Positions 25,191-34,727 of a stretch of 64,000 bases of DNA are shown piece by piece. A model generated the notes under the pieces. It worked only from the letters and a program-made list of their open reading frames with translations, was not told the origin of the DNA and did not search any database. Position 1 is the first letter of the stretch. Each line of letters starts with the position of its first letter. Source of the DNA: Cohnella thailandensis (GTDB lineage: Bacteria > Bacillota > Bacilli > Paenibacillales > Paenibacillaceae); the NCBI RefSeq assembly GCF_014212135.1, contig NZ_JACJVQ010000005.1, positions 201,702 through 265,701 on the forward strand. Reading direction: 5' to 3'. The position numbers and the translations under genes are program-made.

Positions 25191-25238
25191 GGTGTCTCAG
25201 CAGTCATGGCGAATGACGGAGAGACACCTTCTCTTTTA
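25191..25238 (+). terminator. Intrinsic terminator of trmB
   Basis: GGTGTCTC pairs with GAGACACC, with an inner GTCAT/ATGAC stem, followed by TTCTCTTTT. Confidence 0.85.
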
Positions 25239-25266
25239 GTCGGAGATCGAGGGAAGGAGCAACAAC

Positions 25267-27432
25267 ATGAAATCACTCGTATTGGCCGAGAAGCCGAGCG
25301 TGGCGAAGGAGATCGCCCGGGTGCTCGGCTGCGGGCAGCAGCATAGAAGCTATCTGGAAGGACCGAACTACGTCGTCACTTGGGCGCTGGGCCATCTCGT
25401 CACGCTGTCGGAGCCGGAGGATTACGATCCGAAGTACCGGACATGGAACCTCGAGGAGCTGCCGATTCTTCCGGATCGCATGAAGCTCAAGGTCATGAAG
25501 GAGACGTCCGGCCAATTCCGGGCCGTCGCGCAGCTGTGCAAGCGTTCCGATCTCGGCGAGCTGATCATCGCGACCGATGCCGGCCGGGAAGGGGAGCTGG
25601 TGGCGCGCTGGATCATGGAGCTTGTCGGCTGGCGCAAGCCTTTTAAGCGGCTGTGGATTTCGTCGCAGACCGATCAGGCGATCCGCGACGGCTTCCGCAG
25701 CCTGAAGCCGGGACGCCAGTACGACGCGCTGTACCGGTCGGCGGTGTGCCGCGCCGAAGCGGACTGGCTCATCGGACTGAACGTGACGCGCGCGCTGACG
25801 ACGAAATACGACGCGCAGCTGGCGGCCGGCCGAGTGCAGACGCCGACGCTGTCCATCCTGATCGAGCGCGAACGGGAGATCCGCGAATTCCAGCCGAAGC
25901 CTTACTGGACGATATCGGCCGATTTCGGTTCGTTCCAAGCGCAATGGCGCGAGAAGGACGGCCACGACGGCCGGGTATGGGACGAAGCTCAGGCGCGGGC
26001 CGTCGCGGAGCGGGTAAGCGGAGGAACCGCCAAGGTCGCGAAGCTGAACACGGTGGAGAAAAGCGAGCCGTTCCCGCAGGCGTACGATCTGACGGAGCTG
26101 CAGCGGGACGCGAACAAGAAGCTGGGCTTCTCGGCGAAGACGACGTCCAACGTGCTGCAGAAGCTGTACGAGCAGCATAAGCTGGTCACGTACCCGCGCA
26201 CCGATTCGCGGTACATCTCCAGCGATATCGTTCCGACGCTGAAGGGAAGGCTCGACAGCATCGCGATCGGCCCTTACGCGACGCTGGCTCGCAAGCTGCT
26301 GAGGGGATCGCTGCCGGTGTCGAAGCGCTTCGTCGACGACAACAAGGTGAGCGACCACCATGCCATCATTCCTACCGATCAGTACGTCAACCTGTCGGCT
26401 CTCTCCAATGACGAGCGCCGCTTGTACGATCTCATCGTCCGCCGCTTCATCGCGCTGTTCTATCCGCCGTACCGTTACGACGAGACGTCGGTCGTGCTGT
26501 CGGTAGGAAGCGATCACTTCCATGCCAAAGGACGCATCGAGAAGGATGCCGGCTGGAGGGAAGTGTACGCCTCCGGGAACTCGAACCAAGGAGCCGAGGA
26601 TTGGGATGACGCTTCCGAAGAAGGCGCGGAGCGCGCCGACGCCCAGCCTTCCCAGCGGCTGCCGGAGCTGGCCGCCGGCCAATCGCTTCCGGTGAAGGCC
26701 TGCCGCGCGAAGGAGCTGCGGACGCAGCCGCCCGCCAGGTATACCGAGGCCGCGCTGCTCGCCCGGATGGAGAAGCACGGGCTGGGCACTCCGGCCACCC
26801 GCGCCGACATTATCGAGAAGCTGCTGTCGACCGACACGATCGATCGCTCGCAGAACCGTCTTGCCCCGACCGGCAAGGGAACCCAGCTGTACGAGCTCGT
26901 CGTGGACGACCTGCGCAGCCCCGACATGACGGCTCAGTGGGAGTCGGAGCTGGAGCGGATCGCGAAGGGCAGCGGCAACCCGGATAAGTTTATGGCCGGG
27001 ATCCGGGAGAGGGCGCGGCTATGGGTCGACGAGATCAAGCGCCAGAACCGGGAATACAAGCCGCACAATCTGACCGCTTACCGCTGCCCGGAATGCGGCA
27101 AGCCGCTGAAGGAAGTCAAGAGCAAGCGAGGCAAATCGTACGTCTGCTCCGACCGCGAGTGCGAATACCGACGCTCGGCGGAGCCGAACCTGACGAACCA
27201 TCGCTGCCCGCAATGCCATAAGAAGATGGAGCTCCGCGACGGCAAGGCCGGCAAGTTCTTCCATTGCCGTCCGTGCAACGTCATCGAGAAGCTCGGCGAC
27301 AAGACAAGCGGAGGCCGCGCCGGCAAGCACGAGCAGCGCAAGCTGATCGAGAAGTTCGGCAGCGACAGCGCCCCCGCTTCCAACAGCTTGGGCGAAGCTC
27401 TTCTCGCCGCCATGAAGAAAAAAGACGAGTAA
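25267..27432 (+). CDS. topB: DNA topoisomerase III
   Basis: This type IA topoisomerase unlinks single strands and resolves recombination intermediates. The 721-residue protein opens with the TOPRIM domain (LVLAEKPSVAKEIA, then ATDAGREGE). The catalytic Tyr309 lies in TYPRTDSRY. Two C-terminal zinc-ribbon-like repeats (CPECGKPL...C...C and CPQCHKKM...C...C, ~600-660) match Bacillus TopB. GGAAGGAGC precedes the ATG. A terminator follows at 27496. Confidence 0.95.
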   Translation: MKSLVLAEKPSVAKEIARVLGCGQQHRSYLEGPNYVVTWALGHLVTLSEPEDYDPKYRTWNLEELPILPDRMKLKVMKETSGQFRAVAQLCKRSDLGELIIATDAGREGELVARWIMELVGWRKPFKRLWISSQTDQAIRDGFRSLKPGRQYDALYRSAVCRAEADWLIGLNVTRALTTKYDAQLAAGRVQTPTLSILIEREREIREFQPKPYWTISADFGSFQAQWREKDGHDGRVWDEAQARAVAERVSGGTAKVAKLNTVEKSEPFPQAYDLTELQRDANKKLGFSAKTTSNVLQKLYEQHKLVTYPRTDSRYISSDIVPTLKGRLDSIAIGPYATLARKLLRGSLPVSKRFVDDNKVSDHHAIIPTDQYVNLSALSNDERRLYDLIVRRFIALFYPPYRYDETSVVLSVGSDHFHAKGRIEKDAGWREVYASGNSNQGAEDWDDASEEGAERADAQPSQRLPELAAGQSLPVKACRAKELRTQPPARYTEAALLARMEKHGLGTPATRADIIEKLLSTDTIDRSQNRLAPTGKGTQLYELVVDDLRSPDMTAQWESELERIAKGSGNPDKFMAGIRERARLWVDEIKRQNREYKPHNLTAYRCPECGKPLKEVKSKRGKSYVCSDRECEYRRSAEPNLTNHRCPQCHKKMELRDGKAGKFFHCRPCNVIEKLGDKTSGGRAGKHEQRKLIEKFGSDSAPASNSLGEALLAAMKKKDE

Positions 27433-27495
27433 CCGAACCCCCTCCGGCTATCACCAGCCAAGAGCAGTGCCGCGTCCGTGCAACCCCAACAGCAG

Positions 27496-27548
27496 ATCGT
27501 CCTTCGTCCAAGGCCAACCCGGCCGGGAGAAGGGCGATTTTTTCTCTT
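27496..27548 (+). terminator. Intrinsic terminator of topB
   Basis: ATCGTCCTTC pairs with GAAGGGCGAT (one G-U), and six T follow. Confidence 0.65.
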
Positions 27549-27698
27549 CTTTTACCAATTCGAACTATTCGACTCTTATGGCGCCGAAGGCGTTTTGCGC
27601 GGCTGCGAGGGAAGCTTTGTCAAGCTGCCGCATAGAGCCGCATAGATATAAAAGAGGTCAAGTCGAGAGTTTGCGCTGCCAAGAAAGGAGCGGTCCGG

Positions 27699-28286
27699 AT
27701 GAAGCTTGCCCATCGCGAATTCTGGTTCAATCCCATGATCGCGTTCATTCTGGGAACGGGTCTGGCCGCCTTGGCGCTTGCCGTCGCCGGTTTCCAGGGA
27801 ACGGCTACCGTCCTATGCCTGGCCGGCGGAGCGGTCGTCTACGCGATATTCGAGTACCTGGTCCATCGCTTTCTGCTGCACCGGTTCCCGCGAATCGCTC
27901 CGGCGATGCATCGCGGCCATGCCGAGCACCACCGCCATCCGACCGAGCTGGAGCACCTGTTCAGCCCGATCCGCTACGACGCCGTTCTTTATCTGGGATA
28001 TTCCTTGGCGAATTTGGCGATTTTCCGCGATTGGCGGCTTGCCAGCGCGGTCGTGGCCGGTTCGGCCTTGTTCCAGCTCTACTACCAATGGATGCATTAT
28101 GCCGCGCACCGGCCGATCAAGCTCGCGACGCCTTGGGGGAGATGGATGCGGAAGAAGCACCTGCTCCACCATTATCTCGACGAGCAATCCTGGTACGGAG
28201 TGTCCCACCCCGTCATGGATTACCTTTTCGGCACGAGCAAGCCCCAAAGCAAGAAAGGAAAGGACGCCGGACAAAAACGCGCCTGA
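27699..28286 (+). CDS. Fatty-acid hydroxylase / sterol desaturase superfamily protein
   Basis: The 195-residue membrane protein has the histidine clusters of the di-iron hydroxylase superfamily: HRFLLH, HRGHAEHHRHP, HYAAHRP and HLLHHY. These are set among four hydrophobic stretches. Such enzymes hydroxylate lipid chains at the membrane with O2. AAGGAG precedes the ATG at 27699. The exact 10-bp tandem duplication GCCGCATAGA lies in the region upstream. The substrate is unknown. Confidence 0.85.
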   Translation: MKLAHREFWFNPMIAFILGTGLAALALAVAGFQGTATVLCLAGGAVVYAIFEYLVHRFLLHRFPRIAPAMHRGHAEHHRHPTELEHLFSPIRYDAVLYLGYSLANLAIFRDWRLASAVVAGSALFQLYYQWMHYAAHRPIKLATPWGRWMRKKHLLHHYLDEQSWYGVSHPVMDYLFGTSKPQSKKGKDAGQKRA

Positions 28287-28381
28287 CTCCGCAATCTTCA
28301 TTTTCCCGAATGACCCGTATTTGGATGATCCAAACTAACTTAGAACGGGCGAAAGCCAGGCAGAAAGAAGGAGGGTACGAG

Positions 28382-28681
28382 ATGAGGGATCTGATCAGCA
28401 AAACCATATCGTTAGGATTGGGAATCGCGGTCGCGAGCAAGGAGCAGGTGGAGAAGCTGGCCGGCGAACTGGTCAAAAAAGGGGAGATGACCCGCGCGGA
28501 ATCGTTCGCCTTTATCGACGATCTGCTGAAGAAGGGGGAGGAGACCCAGCATAAGCTGGAATCGCTCATTCAAGAGAAGGTTCAGAAGGTCGGCGAGCGT
28601 AAATGGGCGACCAAGGAGGACATCGAACGAATCGAGAGGCGCCTGGACCAGCTGTTGGATAGGCTCGAGAAGAGCGAGTAG
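28382..28681 (+). CDS. Phasin-like coiled-coil protein
   Basis: The 99-residue protein is almost all helical. A short N-terminal hydrophobic segment (ISKTISLGLGIAVAS) leads into charged heptad-like helices (KEQVEKLAGELVKKGEMT, and ERIERRLDQLLDRLEKSE). This matches the small phasin/PhaP-like family often encoded beside UbiB-type kinases in Bacillales. The ATG follows AAGGAGG. A longer upstream open frame is discounted. It probably forms an operon with the following gene. Confidence 0.75.
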   Translation: MRDLISKTISLGLGIAVASKEQVEKLAGELVKKGEMTRAESFAFIDDLLKKGEETQHKLESLIQEKVQKVGERKWATKEDIERIERRLDQLLDRLEKSE

Positions 28682-28726
28682 CGGGATCTCGGTCCCTCTG
28701 GAAAATAGGGCAAAGGAGGGAGCGGC

Positions 28727-30406
28727 TTGGACGTGGGGCGCAGGTTTCGGCATCTTCACCGGTATCGGGAGATCGCGTCGGCTTTCGTTCGCTACGGCTT
28801 CGGCTATCTGGTCAAGGATCTCGGATTGGCGGAGGTCGTGCCTTACCGGACGTTCTGGAACGGGCAAAGGAAAGGCGTGGACAAGAAGTCGCTCGGCATC
28901 CGCATCCGATTGTTCCTGGAGGAGCTCGGGCCGACGTTCGTCAAGCTGGGGCAGCTCGCCGGCTCGCGCTCCGATCTGCTTCCCGGGCATATCGTCGCCG
29001 AGCTGAGATCGCTGCAGGACGACGTGCCCGCGTTCCCGTTCTCGGAGGCGGCCCGGATCGTCGAGACCGAGCTCGGGGATAAGCTGGAGGTTCTCTTCTC
29101 CGAGTTCGAGGAACGGCCGATCGCCGCGGCTTCCATCGGACAAGTCCATCTGGCGGTGCTCAGCTCGGGAGAATCGGTGGCGGTCAAGGTTCAGCGGCCG
29201 AACATTCGAACGATCGTGGAGACGGATCTCGAGATTCTGGCCGAGCTGGCCGCAATGGCGGAACGAAGGCTCGAGTGGGCCAAGCGCTACCGGATCCGGG
29301 AGATGGCGGACGAGCTGGGAAGGGCGCTGCTCGCCGAGCTCGATTACGGGAAGGAAAGGCGCAATGCCGAGAAATTCGCCGTTCTCGGAGCCTCGATTCC
29401 GTACCTGCACATCCCTGCCGTGTATTCGGAACGCTCCACCGGCCGGATTCTGACGATGGAGCGGGTCGACGGAATCAAGCTGTCCGACAAGGAGGCGCTT
29501 CAAGCCGCGGGACATTCGCCCGCCGAGATTGCCGACCGGTTCGTCTCGATCATTCTTCACCAGGTGCTGTTCGACGGTTTTTTTCACGCGGATCCTCATC
29601 CGGGCAACGCGCTCGTTCTGGAGGACGGCCGGATCGCGCTGCTGGACTTCGGGATGGTCGGCAAGCTGAGCACGACGATGAAGCTGTATTTCTCCTCGCT
29701 GGTCATCGCCCTTCGCGGCCAGAGCACCGAAGGGGTGATTCGCGCGATCTCCCGGTTGGGCCTGATTCCGGACAACATAGACCAAAGCTCGCTGCACGCC
29801 GACGTGGACGAGCTTCGCGAGCTTTATTACGGAGTTCCGCTAAGTCAGATCAGCTTGGGGGATTCGATTCGGCGGTTGATGGACGTGGCCCGCAAGCACG
29901 ACATCCGGATTCCGTCCGAGATGACGCTGCTCGGCAAGGCGCTCCTTACGACGGAGGGGGTGGCTTCCGGGCTGGATCCCTCGTTCAGCATTCTGAAGGT
30001 GGCCGAGCCGTTCGGGCGGAGGCTGCTGAAATATAAGGTGAATCCGGTTCGGGCGATCAAGCGCGCTGGCACGAAGCTTCCGGAGATCGCCGACTGGCTG
30101 TGGGACGCGCCCGGCAAGCTGAAGGAGCTGATGACGCTCGCGAAGCAGGGCAAGATCAAGCTCGAGCTGACCGTCCCCGAGACGGAAGCCTTCATGAAGA
30201 AGCTTGACCGGATCGGCAATCGGCTCTCGATCAGCATCGTCCTGCTTGCGTTCAGCATTCTGATGGTCGGTCTTATCGTCGGTTCTTCTATCAATAGCGA
30301 AAGCAGCATTACGATCGGGCGCTTCCCCGCGATCGAGATCGGGTTTGCCGTCGCCGGAACGATGCTGCTATGGCTGCTTTATTCTATTTTTCGTTCCGGC
30401 CGTTAG
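28727..30406 (+). CDS. ABC1/UbiB family atypical kinase
   Basis: The 559-residue protein has the UbiB hallmarks: FVKLGQLAGSRSDLLP (KxGQ), the Ala-rich loop AAASIGQVHLA in place of a Gly-rich loop, the catalytic HADPHPGN, and LDFGMVG. Two C-terminal membrane helices (~485-507 and ~535-555) anchor it. UbiB-type proteins are ATPases involved in isoprenoid-quinone or lipid handling. Here menaquinone is the likely context, by inference only. TTG at 28727 is supported by AAAGGAGGG. The 3' end overlaps the convergent PAP2 gene by 4 bp. Confidence 0.9.
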   Translation: MDVGRRFRHLHRYREIASAFVRYGFGYLVKDLGLAEVVPYRTFWNGQRKGVDKKSLGIRIRLFLEELGPTFVKLGQLAGSRSDLLPGHIVAELRSLQDDVPAFPFSEAARIVETELGDKLEVLFSEFEERPIAAASIGQVHLAVLSSGESVAVKVQRPNIRTIVETDLEILAELAAMAERRLEWAKRYRIREMADELGRALLAELDYGKERRNAEKFAVLGASIPYLHIPAVYSERSTGRILTMERVDGIKLSDKEALQAAGHSPAEIADRFVSIILHQVLFDGFFHADPHPGNALVLEDGRIALLDFGMVGKLSTTMKLYFSSLVIALRGQSTEGVIRAISRLGLIPDNIDQSSLHADVDELRELYYGVPLSQISLGDSIRRLMDVARKHDIRIPSEMTLLGKALLTTEGVASGLDPSFSILKVAEPFGRRLLKYKVNPVRAIKRAGTKLPEIADWLWDAPGKLKELMTLAKQGKIKLELTVPETEAFMKKLDRIGNRLSISIVLLAFSILMVGLIVGSSINSESSITIGRFPAIEIGFAVAGTMLLWLLYSIFRSGR

Positions 30407-30930
30407 ACGATCCAGAGGGATACGAGCATCGCCGTCGCGCTTCCGAGGAAGGCCCCGGCCAGCGTATCGCTCGGAAAATGAAGGCCGAAATAGATGCGGG
30501 ACAAGCCGATTCCGATCGCGAGAGGCAGCAGGAGCGGAATGAGAAGCGGCTCCGCGAGCATCCAAGGCGTAAGCATGGCGAAGCCCGCCGTCGTATGGCC
30601 GGACGGGAAGGAAGGGTCCTGCAGCGGGCTTCGGCCGATCGTCGCCTGCGGATATACCTGATAAGGGCGTTTGCGGGGAGCGCTTCGCTTCGCGATGAAG
30701 ACGGGCACGTGGCTTAAAGCGACGGCGGCAAGCGCCTGCCACCCCGCCGTGCTCCAGGGTTCGGGAGCGAGCAGCCCGGCCGCGGCCGAGAAAAGCAGGC
30801 TGAAGGTCGCCCCTCCCATTATCGTCAGCAGGAAGAACAGCCGGTTTAACGCCTCGCGATTCCACCTTTGATTCACGTGCAGGAAGATCGGCCCTTCTAC
30901 CTGATTGAGAAGGCGGTAAATTTGGCTCAT
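30403..30930 (-). CDS. PAP2 family phosphatase (possible undecaprenyl-diphosphatase)
   Basis: The 175-residue protein has about five hydrophobic segments and the three PAP2 motifs: K-x6-R-P in KRSAPRKRPY, PSGH, and SRIYFGLHFPSD. They form the acid phosphatase active site on the outer face. Small proteins of this type include BcrC-like undecaprenyl diphosphatases and phosphatidylglycerophosphatases. The glycosyltransferases next door favour a lipid-carrier role, but this is inference. Confidence 0.88.
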   Translation of the reverse strand: MSQIYRLLNQVEGPIFLHVNQRWNREALNRLFFLLTIMGGATFSLLFSAAAGLLAPEPWSTAGWQALAAVALSHVPVFIAKRSAPRKRPYQVYPQATIGRSPLQDPSFPSGHTTAGFAMLTPWMLAEPLLIPLLLPLAIGIGLSRIYFGLHFPSDTLAGAFLGSATAMLVSLWIV

Positions 30931-31051
30931 GCCTTCACGCTCCTTAGACCTAGGGATGTCGATATCGAATGCAGCTTTATCGTACTGTTTTTATGTTCTG
31001 AGGATATCAACGCAAAAGCAACGGATTGTTAACCCTTGTCGAAGGTAGGAT

Positions 31052-31080
31052 TTGACACTCCTCTTATACCCCGTTAACTT
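31052..31080 (+). promoter_or_regulatory. Candidate promoter of the glycosyltransferase gene
   Basis: TTGACA (31052-31057), 17 bp and TAACTT (31075-31080). The -35 is good and the -10 weak. Confidence 0.4.
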
Positions 31081-31123
31081 CTCCCCCTTAGGATGGAGAT
31101 AAGAACGAGGAGGCGATGAGTGT

Positions 31124-32299
31124 ATGGAAGAGCTTCGTATCGCGCTTTTTACCGATACCTACACCCCCGAGGTGAACGGCGTCGCCAAGACGCTGGAGAG
31201 GTGGACGACTTACCTGCGGAAGCAAGGCATTGCCGTTCAGGTGTTCGCTCCCTCGCGTCCGAGAAAAGAAGCGGCACCTTCCGGCGCGGCGGAAAGGCTG
31301 GCGAGCATCCCCTTTTTCCTCTACCCGGAGCTGCGTTTGTCCGTCCCCGTCTCCCCGGCGGCGGAGCGCAAGCTGCTCGCTTTCCGTCCCACGATCATCC
31401 ATGTGGCGACCCCGTTCGGAACCGGAATGGCCGGCAGGCATCTGGCGCTGAAGCACGGGATTCCCTTGGTCGCCTCCCATCATACCCACTTTGACCGTTA
31501 CCTTCCGTATTACAACCTCCAGTGGATGGGTAAACTGTTATGGAGATATTTGTATTGGTTCCACCGTCCTTGCGAACGTATTCTTGTCCCGTCTCCTTCC
31601 GTTCTGGAGGAGTGCCGCAAGAAAGGATGGGGGGGACTCGAGGTCTGGAGCCGAGCGATCGACACGTCCGTGTTCCATCCGGAAGTCGACCGGGAACGCC
31701 TGCTCGAGCAGGCGGGAATTCCGGCATCGCGGCACGTCGTGCTGAGCGCGGGAAGGCTCGCTCCGGAGAAGCAGACGGAAGTGTCCGTCGAGGCCGTCGC
31801 CCGATTCGCTTCGATGACGGGCGAAGAGGTCGAGCTGGTTCTCGCGGGCGAGGGGCCTGCCGAAGCGAATATCCGCGCTTTGGCCGCCAAGTTGGGCGTC
31901 CGGGCGACCTTCCTGGGCTCCATTCCTCAATCGGAGCTGCAGAAGTGGATGGCCGCCTCCAGCGTGATGCTGTTCCCTTCCCCGACCGAGACGTTCGGCA
32001 ACGTCGTCTTGGAAGCGATGGCCTGCGGCTTGCCCGTGATCGGCGCGAACGCGGGCGCGGTTCCGGACACGCTTAAGGACGGAACGAACGGCCTTCTCTG
32101 CGCCCCGGGCGACCCGGACGAGTTCGCCGCCGCGATGGCAAAGCTGCGAGCGAGCCGCGAGCTGAGGGAGAAATTGTCCAAGGCGGCTCTGGAGACGGCA
32201 CGTTCGAAGTCCTGGGACGAGGTGTTCGGCGGATTGCTCGACTGCGTCGCTCAAGTCTCCCCCAGACAAAGAAAGGAGCAGGACGTTATCTCCGTCTAA
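31124..32299 (+). CDS. Glycosyltransferase, GT4 family (MgtA/SqdX-like)
   Basis: The 391-residue GT-B protein starts with ALFTDTYTPEVNGVAKTLERW, a block typical of GDP-mannose- or UDP-sugar-dependent lipid glycosyltransferases. Its C-terminal donor domain has VLSAGRLAPEKQ, LVLAGEGP and the E-x7-E motif in PTETFGNVVLEAMACG. It likely glycosylates a membrane lipid such as diacylglycerol on the cytoplasmic side. Donor and acceptor are not determinable. GAGGAGG lies upstream of the ATG. Confidence 0.87.
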   Translation: MEELRIALFTDTYTPEVNGVAKTLERWTTYLRKQGIAVQVFAPSRPRKEAAPSGAAERLASIPFFLYPELRLSVPVSPAAERKLLAFRPTIIHVATPFGTGMAGRHLALKHGIPLVASHHTHFDRYLPYYNLQWMGKLLWRYLYWFHRPCERILVPSPSVLEECRKKGWGGLEVWSRAIDTSVFHPEVDRERLLEQAGIPASRHVVLSAGRLAPEKQTEVSVEAVARFASMTGEEVELVLAGEGPAEANIRALAAKLGVRATFLGSIPQSELQKWMAASSVMLFPSPTETFGNVVLEAMACGLPVIGANAGAVPDTLKDGTNGLLCAPGDPDEFAAAMAKLRASRELREKLSKAALETARSKSWDEVFGGLLDCVAQVSPRQRKEQDVISV

Positions 32300-32403
32300 A
32301 TTCGAGAGAAACAAAGCGGCGTCGGAATCCTTCCTACAAACAAACCGAGGGAGCCGGCACTAAGCCGTAAAGAAAAAGGGGTTCAGGGGGTTAAAAACTG
32401 AAT

Positions 32404-33666
32404 ATGTGGAACAAAGCGTTTATGGGTCTGCAACTGATCTTTTTGCTGATCGGCGCCTACCAGGTCGTCCTGTCCCTGTTCGGCTGGCATCGCAAGAAGG
32501 AGAAGATCGCGCGCCCGCCGACGAAATCGTTCGCCCTTCTCGTGGCCGCTCACAACGAAGAGGCCGTCGTCGGGGCTCTAGTGGAAAATCTGCTGAAGCT
32601 GAGATATCCCCGGGAGCTGTACGATATCTTCGTCATTTGCGACAACTGCAGCGATGGCACGGCTGAGGTCGTAAGAAGGTATCCCGGGGTTTATGCCTGC
32701 GAACGCGTTATGCCGAATAAGAGAGGCAAGGGCTTCGCGATCGAATGGATGCTGAAGGAGCTGTGGAAGCGTCCTAAGGTCTACGATGCCGTCGTCATGT
32801 TCGACGCGGACAATCTGGTCGCGACGGACTTCCTTGCCTATATGAACGAGGATCTGCTGAGCGGTTACCGGGTCATACAAGGCTACTTGGACACGAAGAA
32901 TCCTCACGATTCCTGGGTGAGCGCCGCGAACGGTATCAATTATTGGTTCTGCAACCGGCTCTGGCAGCTGCCCCGGCACAACGTCGGCTTGTCGAACTAC
33001 CTCGGAGGCACGGGGATGTGCTTCGACGCCGCCTTGCTGAAGGAGATGGGCTGGGGCGCGACGAGCCTGGTGGAGGATCTGGAATTTACGGTCCGCTGCA
33101 TCCAGAGGAACGTCTATCCGAAGTTCAACTTCGACGCCCGGGTATACGACGAGAAGCCGATCACCTTCCGAGCGTCCTCCCGGCAGCGCCTCCGCTGGAT
33201 GCAGGGACACTTCGACGTGGCCAGGAGATACATGCTTCCCATGCTGTGGCAAGGAATCAAGGAGAGAAGCTGGATCAAGCTGGATGCGGCCCTGTATATT
33301 TTCAACGCGTACAATTTTCTGATCGGCTCTCTCTTGACCGCGACGCTATGGATCGATATGCTGCTTCCCGGGGAGCCGCGCCTCGACTCCGTCTACTCGC
33401 TCATGCCCGCCTGGCTTGCGATTCCGATCTCCCTGTATATTTACATGCAGTGCCCGCTGGCGATGCTTCTCGAGAAGGTGGAGTGGAAGAGCTACGCCCG
33501 GCTGATCACCTTCCCTCTGTTCTTCGTGTCCTGGTGGCCGATCACCTTCTGGGCGTTCTTCACCCAGAACAACAAGACATGGAGCCACACGAAGCATTCC
33601 CGGGTGCTGCGCCTGGAAGAGGTCCAGGGCAAGCGAATGAGCGCGGAGAACACGAACTCGGCCTGA
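32404..33666 (+). CDS. Processive-type glycosyltransferase, GT2 family
   Basis: The 420-residue protein has an N-terminal membrane helix and a GT-A catalytic domain with VAAHNEEAVV, FDADN (metal/nucleotide-binding DxD) and TSLVEDLEFT (ED). RQRLRWMQGH supplies the Q-x-x-R-W motif of BcsA/hyaluronan-synthase-type enzymes. Three C-terminal helices follow. It would synthesise or export a polysaccharide or glycolipid. It lies 104 bp after the GT4 gene in the same direction and may share its transcript. Confidence 0.87.
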   Translation: MWNKAFMGLQLIFLLIGAYQVVLSLFGWHRKKEKIARPPTKSFALLVAAHNEEAVVGALVENLLKLRYPRELYDIFVICDNCSDGTAEVVRRYPGVYACERVMPNKRGKGFAIEWMLKELWKRPKVYDAVVMFDADNLVATDFLAYMNEDLLSGYRVIQGYLDTKNPHDSWVSAANGINYWFCNRLWQLPRHNVGLSNYLGGTGMCFDAALLKEMGWGATSLVEDLEFTVRCIQRNVYPKFNFDARVYDEKPITFRASSRQRLRWMQGHFDVARRYMLPMLWQGIKERSWIKLDAALYIFNAYNFLIGSLLTATLWIDMLLPGEPRLDSVYSLMPAWLAIPISLYIYMQCPLAMLLEKVEWKSYARLITFPLFFVSWWPITFWAFFTQNNKTWSHTKHSRVLRLEEVQGKRMSAENTNSA

Positions 33667-33678
33667 TCCTCGGGCGAG

Positions 33679-33707
33679 TTGACATGGCCGCGATCGCGTG
33701 ATATATT
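33679..33707 (+). promoter_or_regulatory. Sigma-A promoter of the infC operon
   Basis: TTGACA (33679-33684), 17 bp and TATATT (33702-33707), one mismatch from consensus. Confidence 0.85.
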
Positions 33708-33713
33708 GTTCGA

Positions 33714-33886
33714 GTGACTGTTCTAATCATCAGCACGCACAAGCAGAAGCACCCGCTTCTCACCTGCCCGGCACCGGTCGGCTGGTTTTGCGTAGCCGAC
33801 GTACCGGCAGGCGACGGAGCGAATCCGCGCGAGCCATCTTAACGTTTGCGACGGAATGCGGGTCTTCATGACTCGCATTTTTTTTG
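33714..33886 (+). promoter_or_regulatory. L20-type autoregulatory leader of infC-rpmI-rplT
   Basis: This ~170-nt leader lies between the promoter and infC and ends in an intrinsic terminator. It contains a small AGAAGC/GCTTCT hairpin and a long stem at 33762-33812 (CCTGCC-GG / CCGGCAGG enclosing GTCGGCT / AGCCGAC). In Bacillus subtilis the infC leader is a target of ribosomal protein L20, which promotes termination. Here the assignment rests on position, terminator and structure rather than a covariance search. Confidence 0.75.
33856..33886 (+). terminator. Leader terminator of the infC operon
   Basis: ATGCGGGTC pairs with GACTCGCAT (one G-U) around TTCAT, followed by eight T. It lies 55 nt before infC. 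Confidence 0.85.
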
Positions 33887-33940
33887 TTTGTGTAAGAGAA
33901 GAGAGGAACAAGGCAACTCAGTCCTATTTGGAGGTGGAAC

Positions 33941-34456
33941 ATTATCAGCAAGGATCATCAAATCAATGAGGAAATCCGGGCGAAGGAAGTCCGACTCGTC
34001 GGACCGGAAGGCGAGCAGATCGGCATCAAGCCGTTCCGCGAAGCGATGCAGATGGCCATCGATGCGAACATGGATCTGGTGAACGTTGCGCCGCAGGCGA
34101 AGCCGCCGGTATGCCGCATCATGGATTACGGCAAATTCCGTTACGAGCAGCAGAAGAAAGAGAAGGAAGCCCGGAAGAATCAGAAGATCGTCGACCTGAA
34201 GGAAGTTTGGTTCCGTTCGAACATCGAGGAGCACGACTACCAGACGAAATTTCGCAACGTCGTGAAGTTTCTGAACGAGGGCGATAAGGTCAAATGTTCC
34301 GTGCGCTTCCGCGGTCGTGAGATTGCCCACGCGAATATCGGCCTTAAGATCTTGGAGCGCGTCGCGAACGAGGTTGCGGACATCTGCACCGTCGAACGGG
34401 TTCCGAAGCTGGAAGGCCGCAGCATGATCATGATTCTGGCTCCGAAGAGCCATTAA
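33941..34456 (+). CDS. infC: Translation initiation factor IF-3
   Basis: IF3 binds the 30S subunit and rejects non-standard start codons. The 171-residue protein begins (M)[18 protein letters not shown], the conserved N-domain, and contains the linker [10 protein letters not shown] and the C-domain with [16 protein letters not shown]. The start is ATT at 33941, with GGAGGTGG six bases upstream. The first in-frame ATG (34046) would delete the N-domain. An AUU start is a known autoregulatory device of infC. Confidence 0.93.
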   Translation: MISKDHQINEEIRAKEVRLVGPEGEQIGIKPFREAMQMAIDANMDLVNVAPQAKPPVCRIMDYGKFRYEQQKKEKEARKNQKIVDLKEVWFRSNIEEHDYQTKFRNVVKFLNEGDKVKCSVRFRGREIAHANIGLKILERVANEVADICTVERVPKLEGRSMIMILAPKSH

Positions 34457-34475
34457 TGAACAGGAGGACAAACAG

Positions 34476-34676
34476 ATGCCTAAGATGAAGACACACAGCA
34501 GCCTGAAGGATCGTTTCAAGATTACCGGTACCGGCAAAGTGAAGCGTTTCAAGGCTTACAAGAACCACTTGCTGTCTCATAAGTCCGGACGCCAGAAGCG
34601 CGTTCTGAGCTCGCAGCCGCTGCTGGCTCAAGGCGACTACCGCCGTCTGCAACAACAAATCGGCAACCTGAAATAA
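34476..34676 (+). CDS. rpmI: 50S ribosomal protein L35
   Basis: The 66-residue basic protein starts [24 protein letters not shown], typed here only as MPKMKTHSS... for brevity, and ends in a YRRLQQQ block, diagnostic for bL35. AGGAGG precedes the ATG, 19 bp after infC. It is the middle gene of the infC-rpmI-rplT operon. Confidence 0.97.
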   Translation: MPKMKTHSSLKDRFKITGTGKVKRFKAYKNHLLSHKSGRQKRVLSSQPLLAQGDYRRLQQQIGNLK

Positions 34677-34727
34677 TCGACTACAAGATCGCGCAAGCGA
34701 TATTCATATTCCGGGAGGTAATGAGCA

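Noticed and set aside
27467..28681. 404-codon plus-strand frame ahead of the phasin-like gene
   Set aside because: Its first 300 codons run through the topB terminator and antiframe of the hydroxylase gene; only the last 99 codons, with their own AAGGAGG site, look real.
34046..34456. infC starting at ATG 34046
   Set aside because: This would remove the conserved N-domain; ATT 33941 has an ideal ribosome site and gives full-length IF3.
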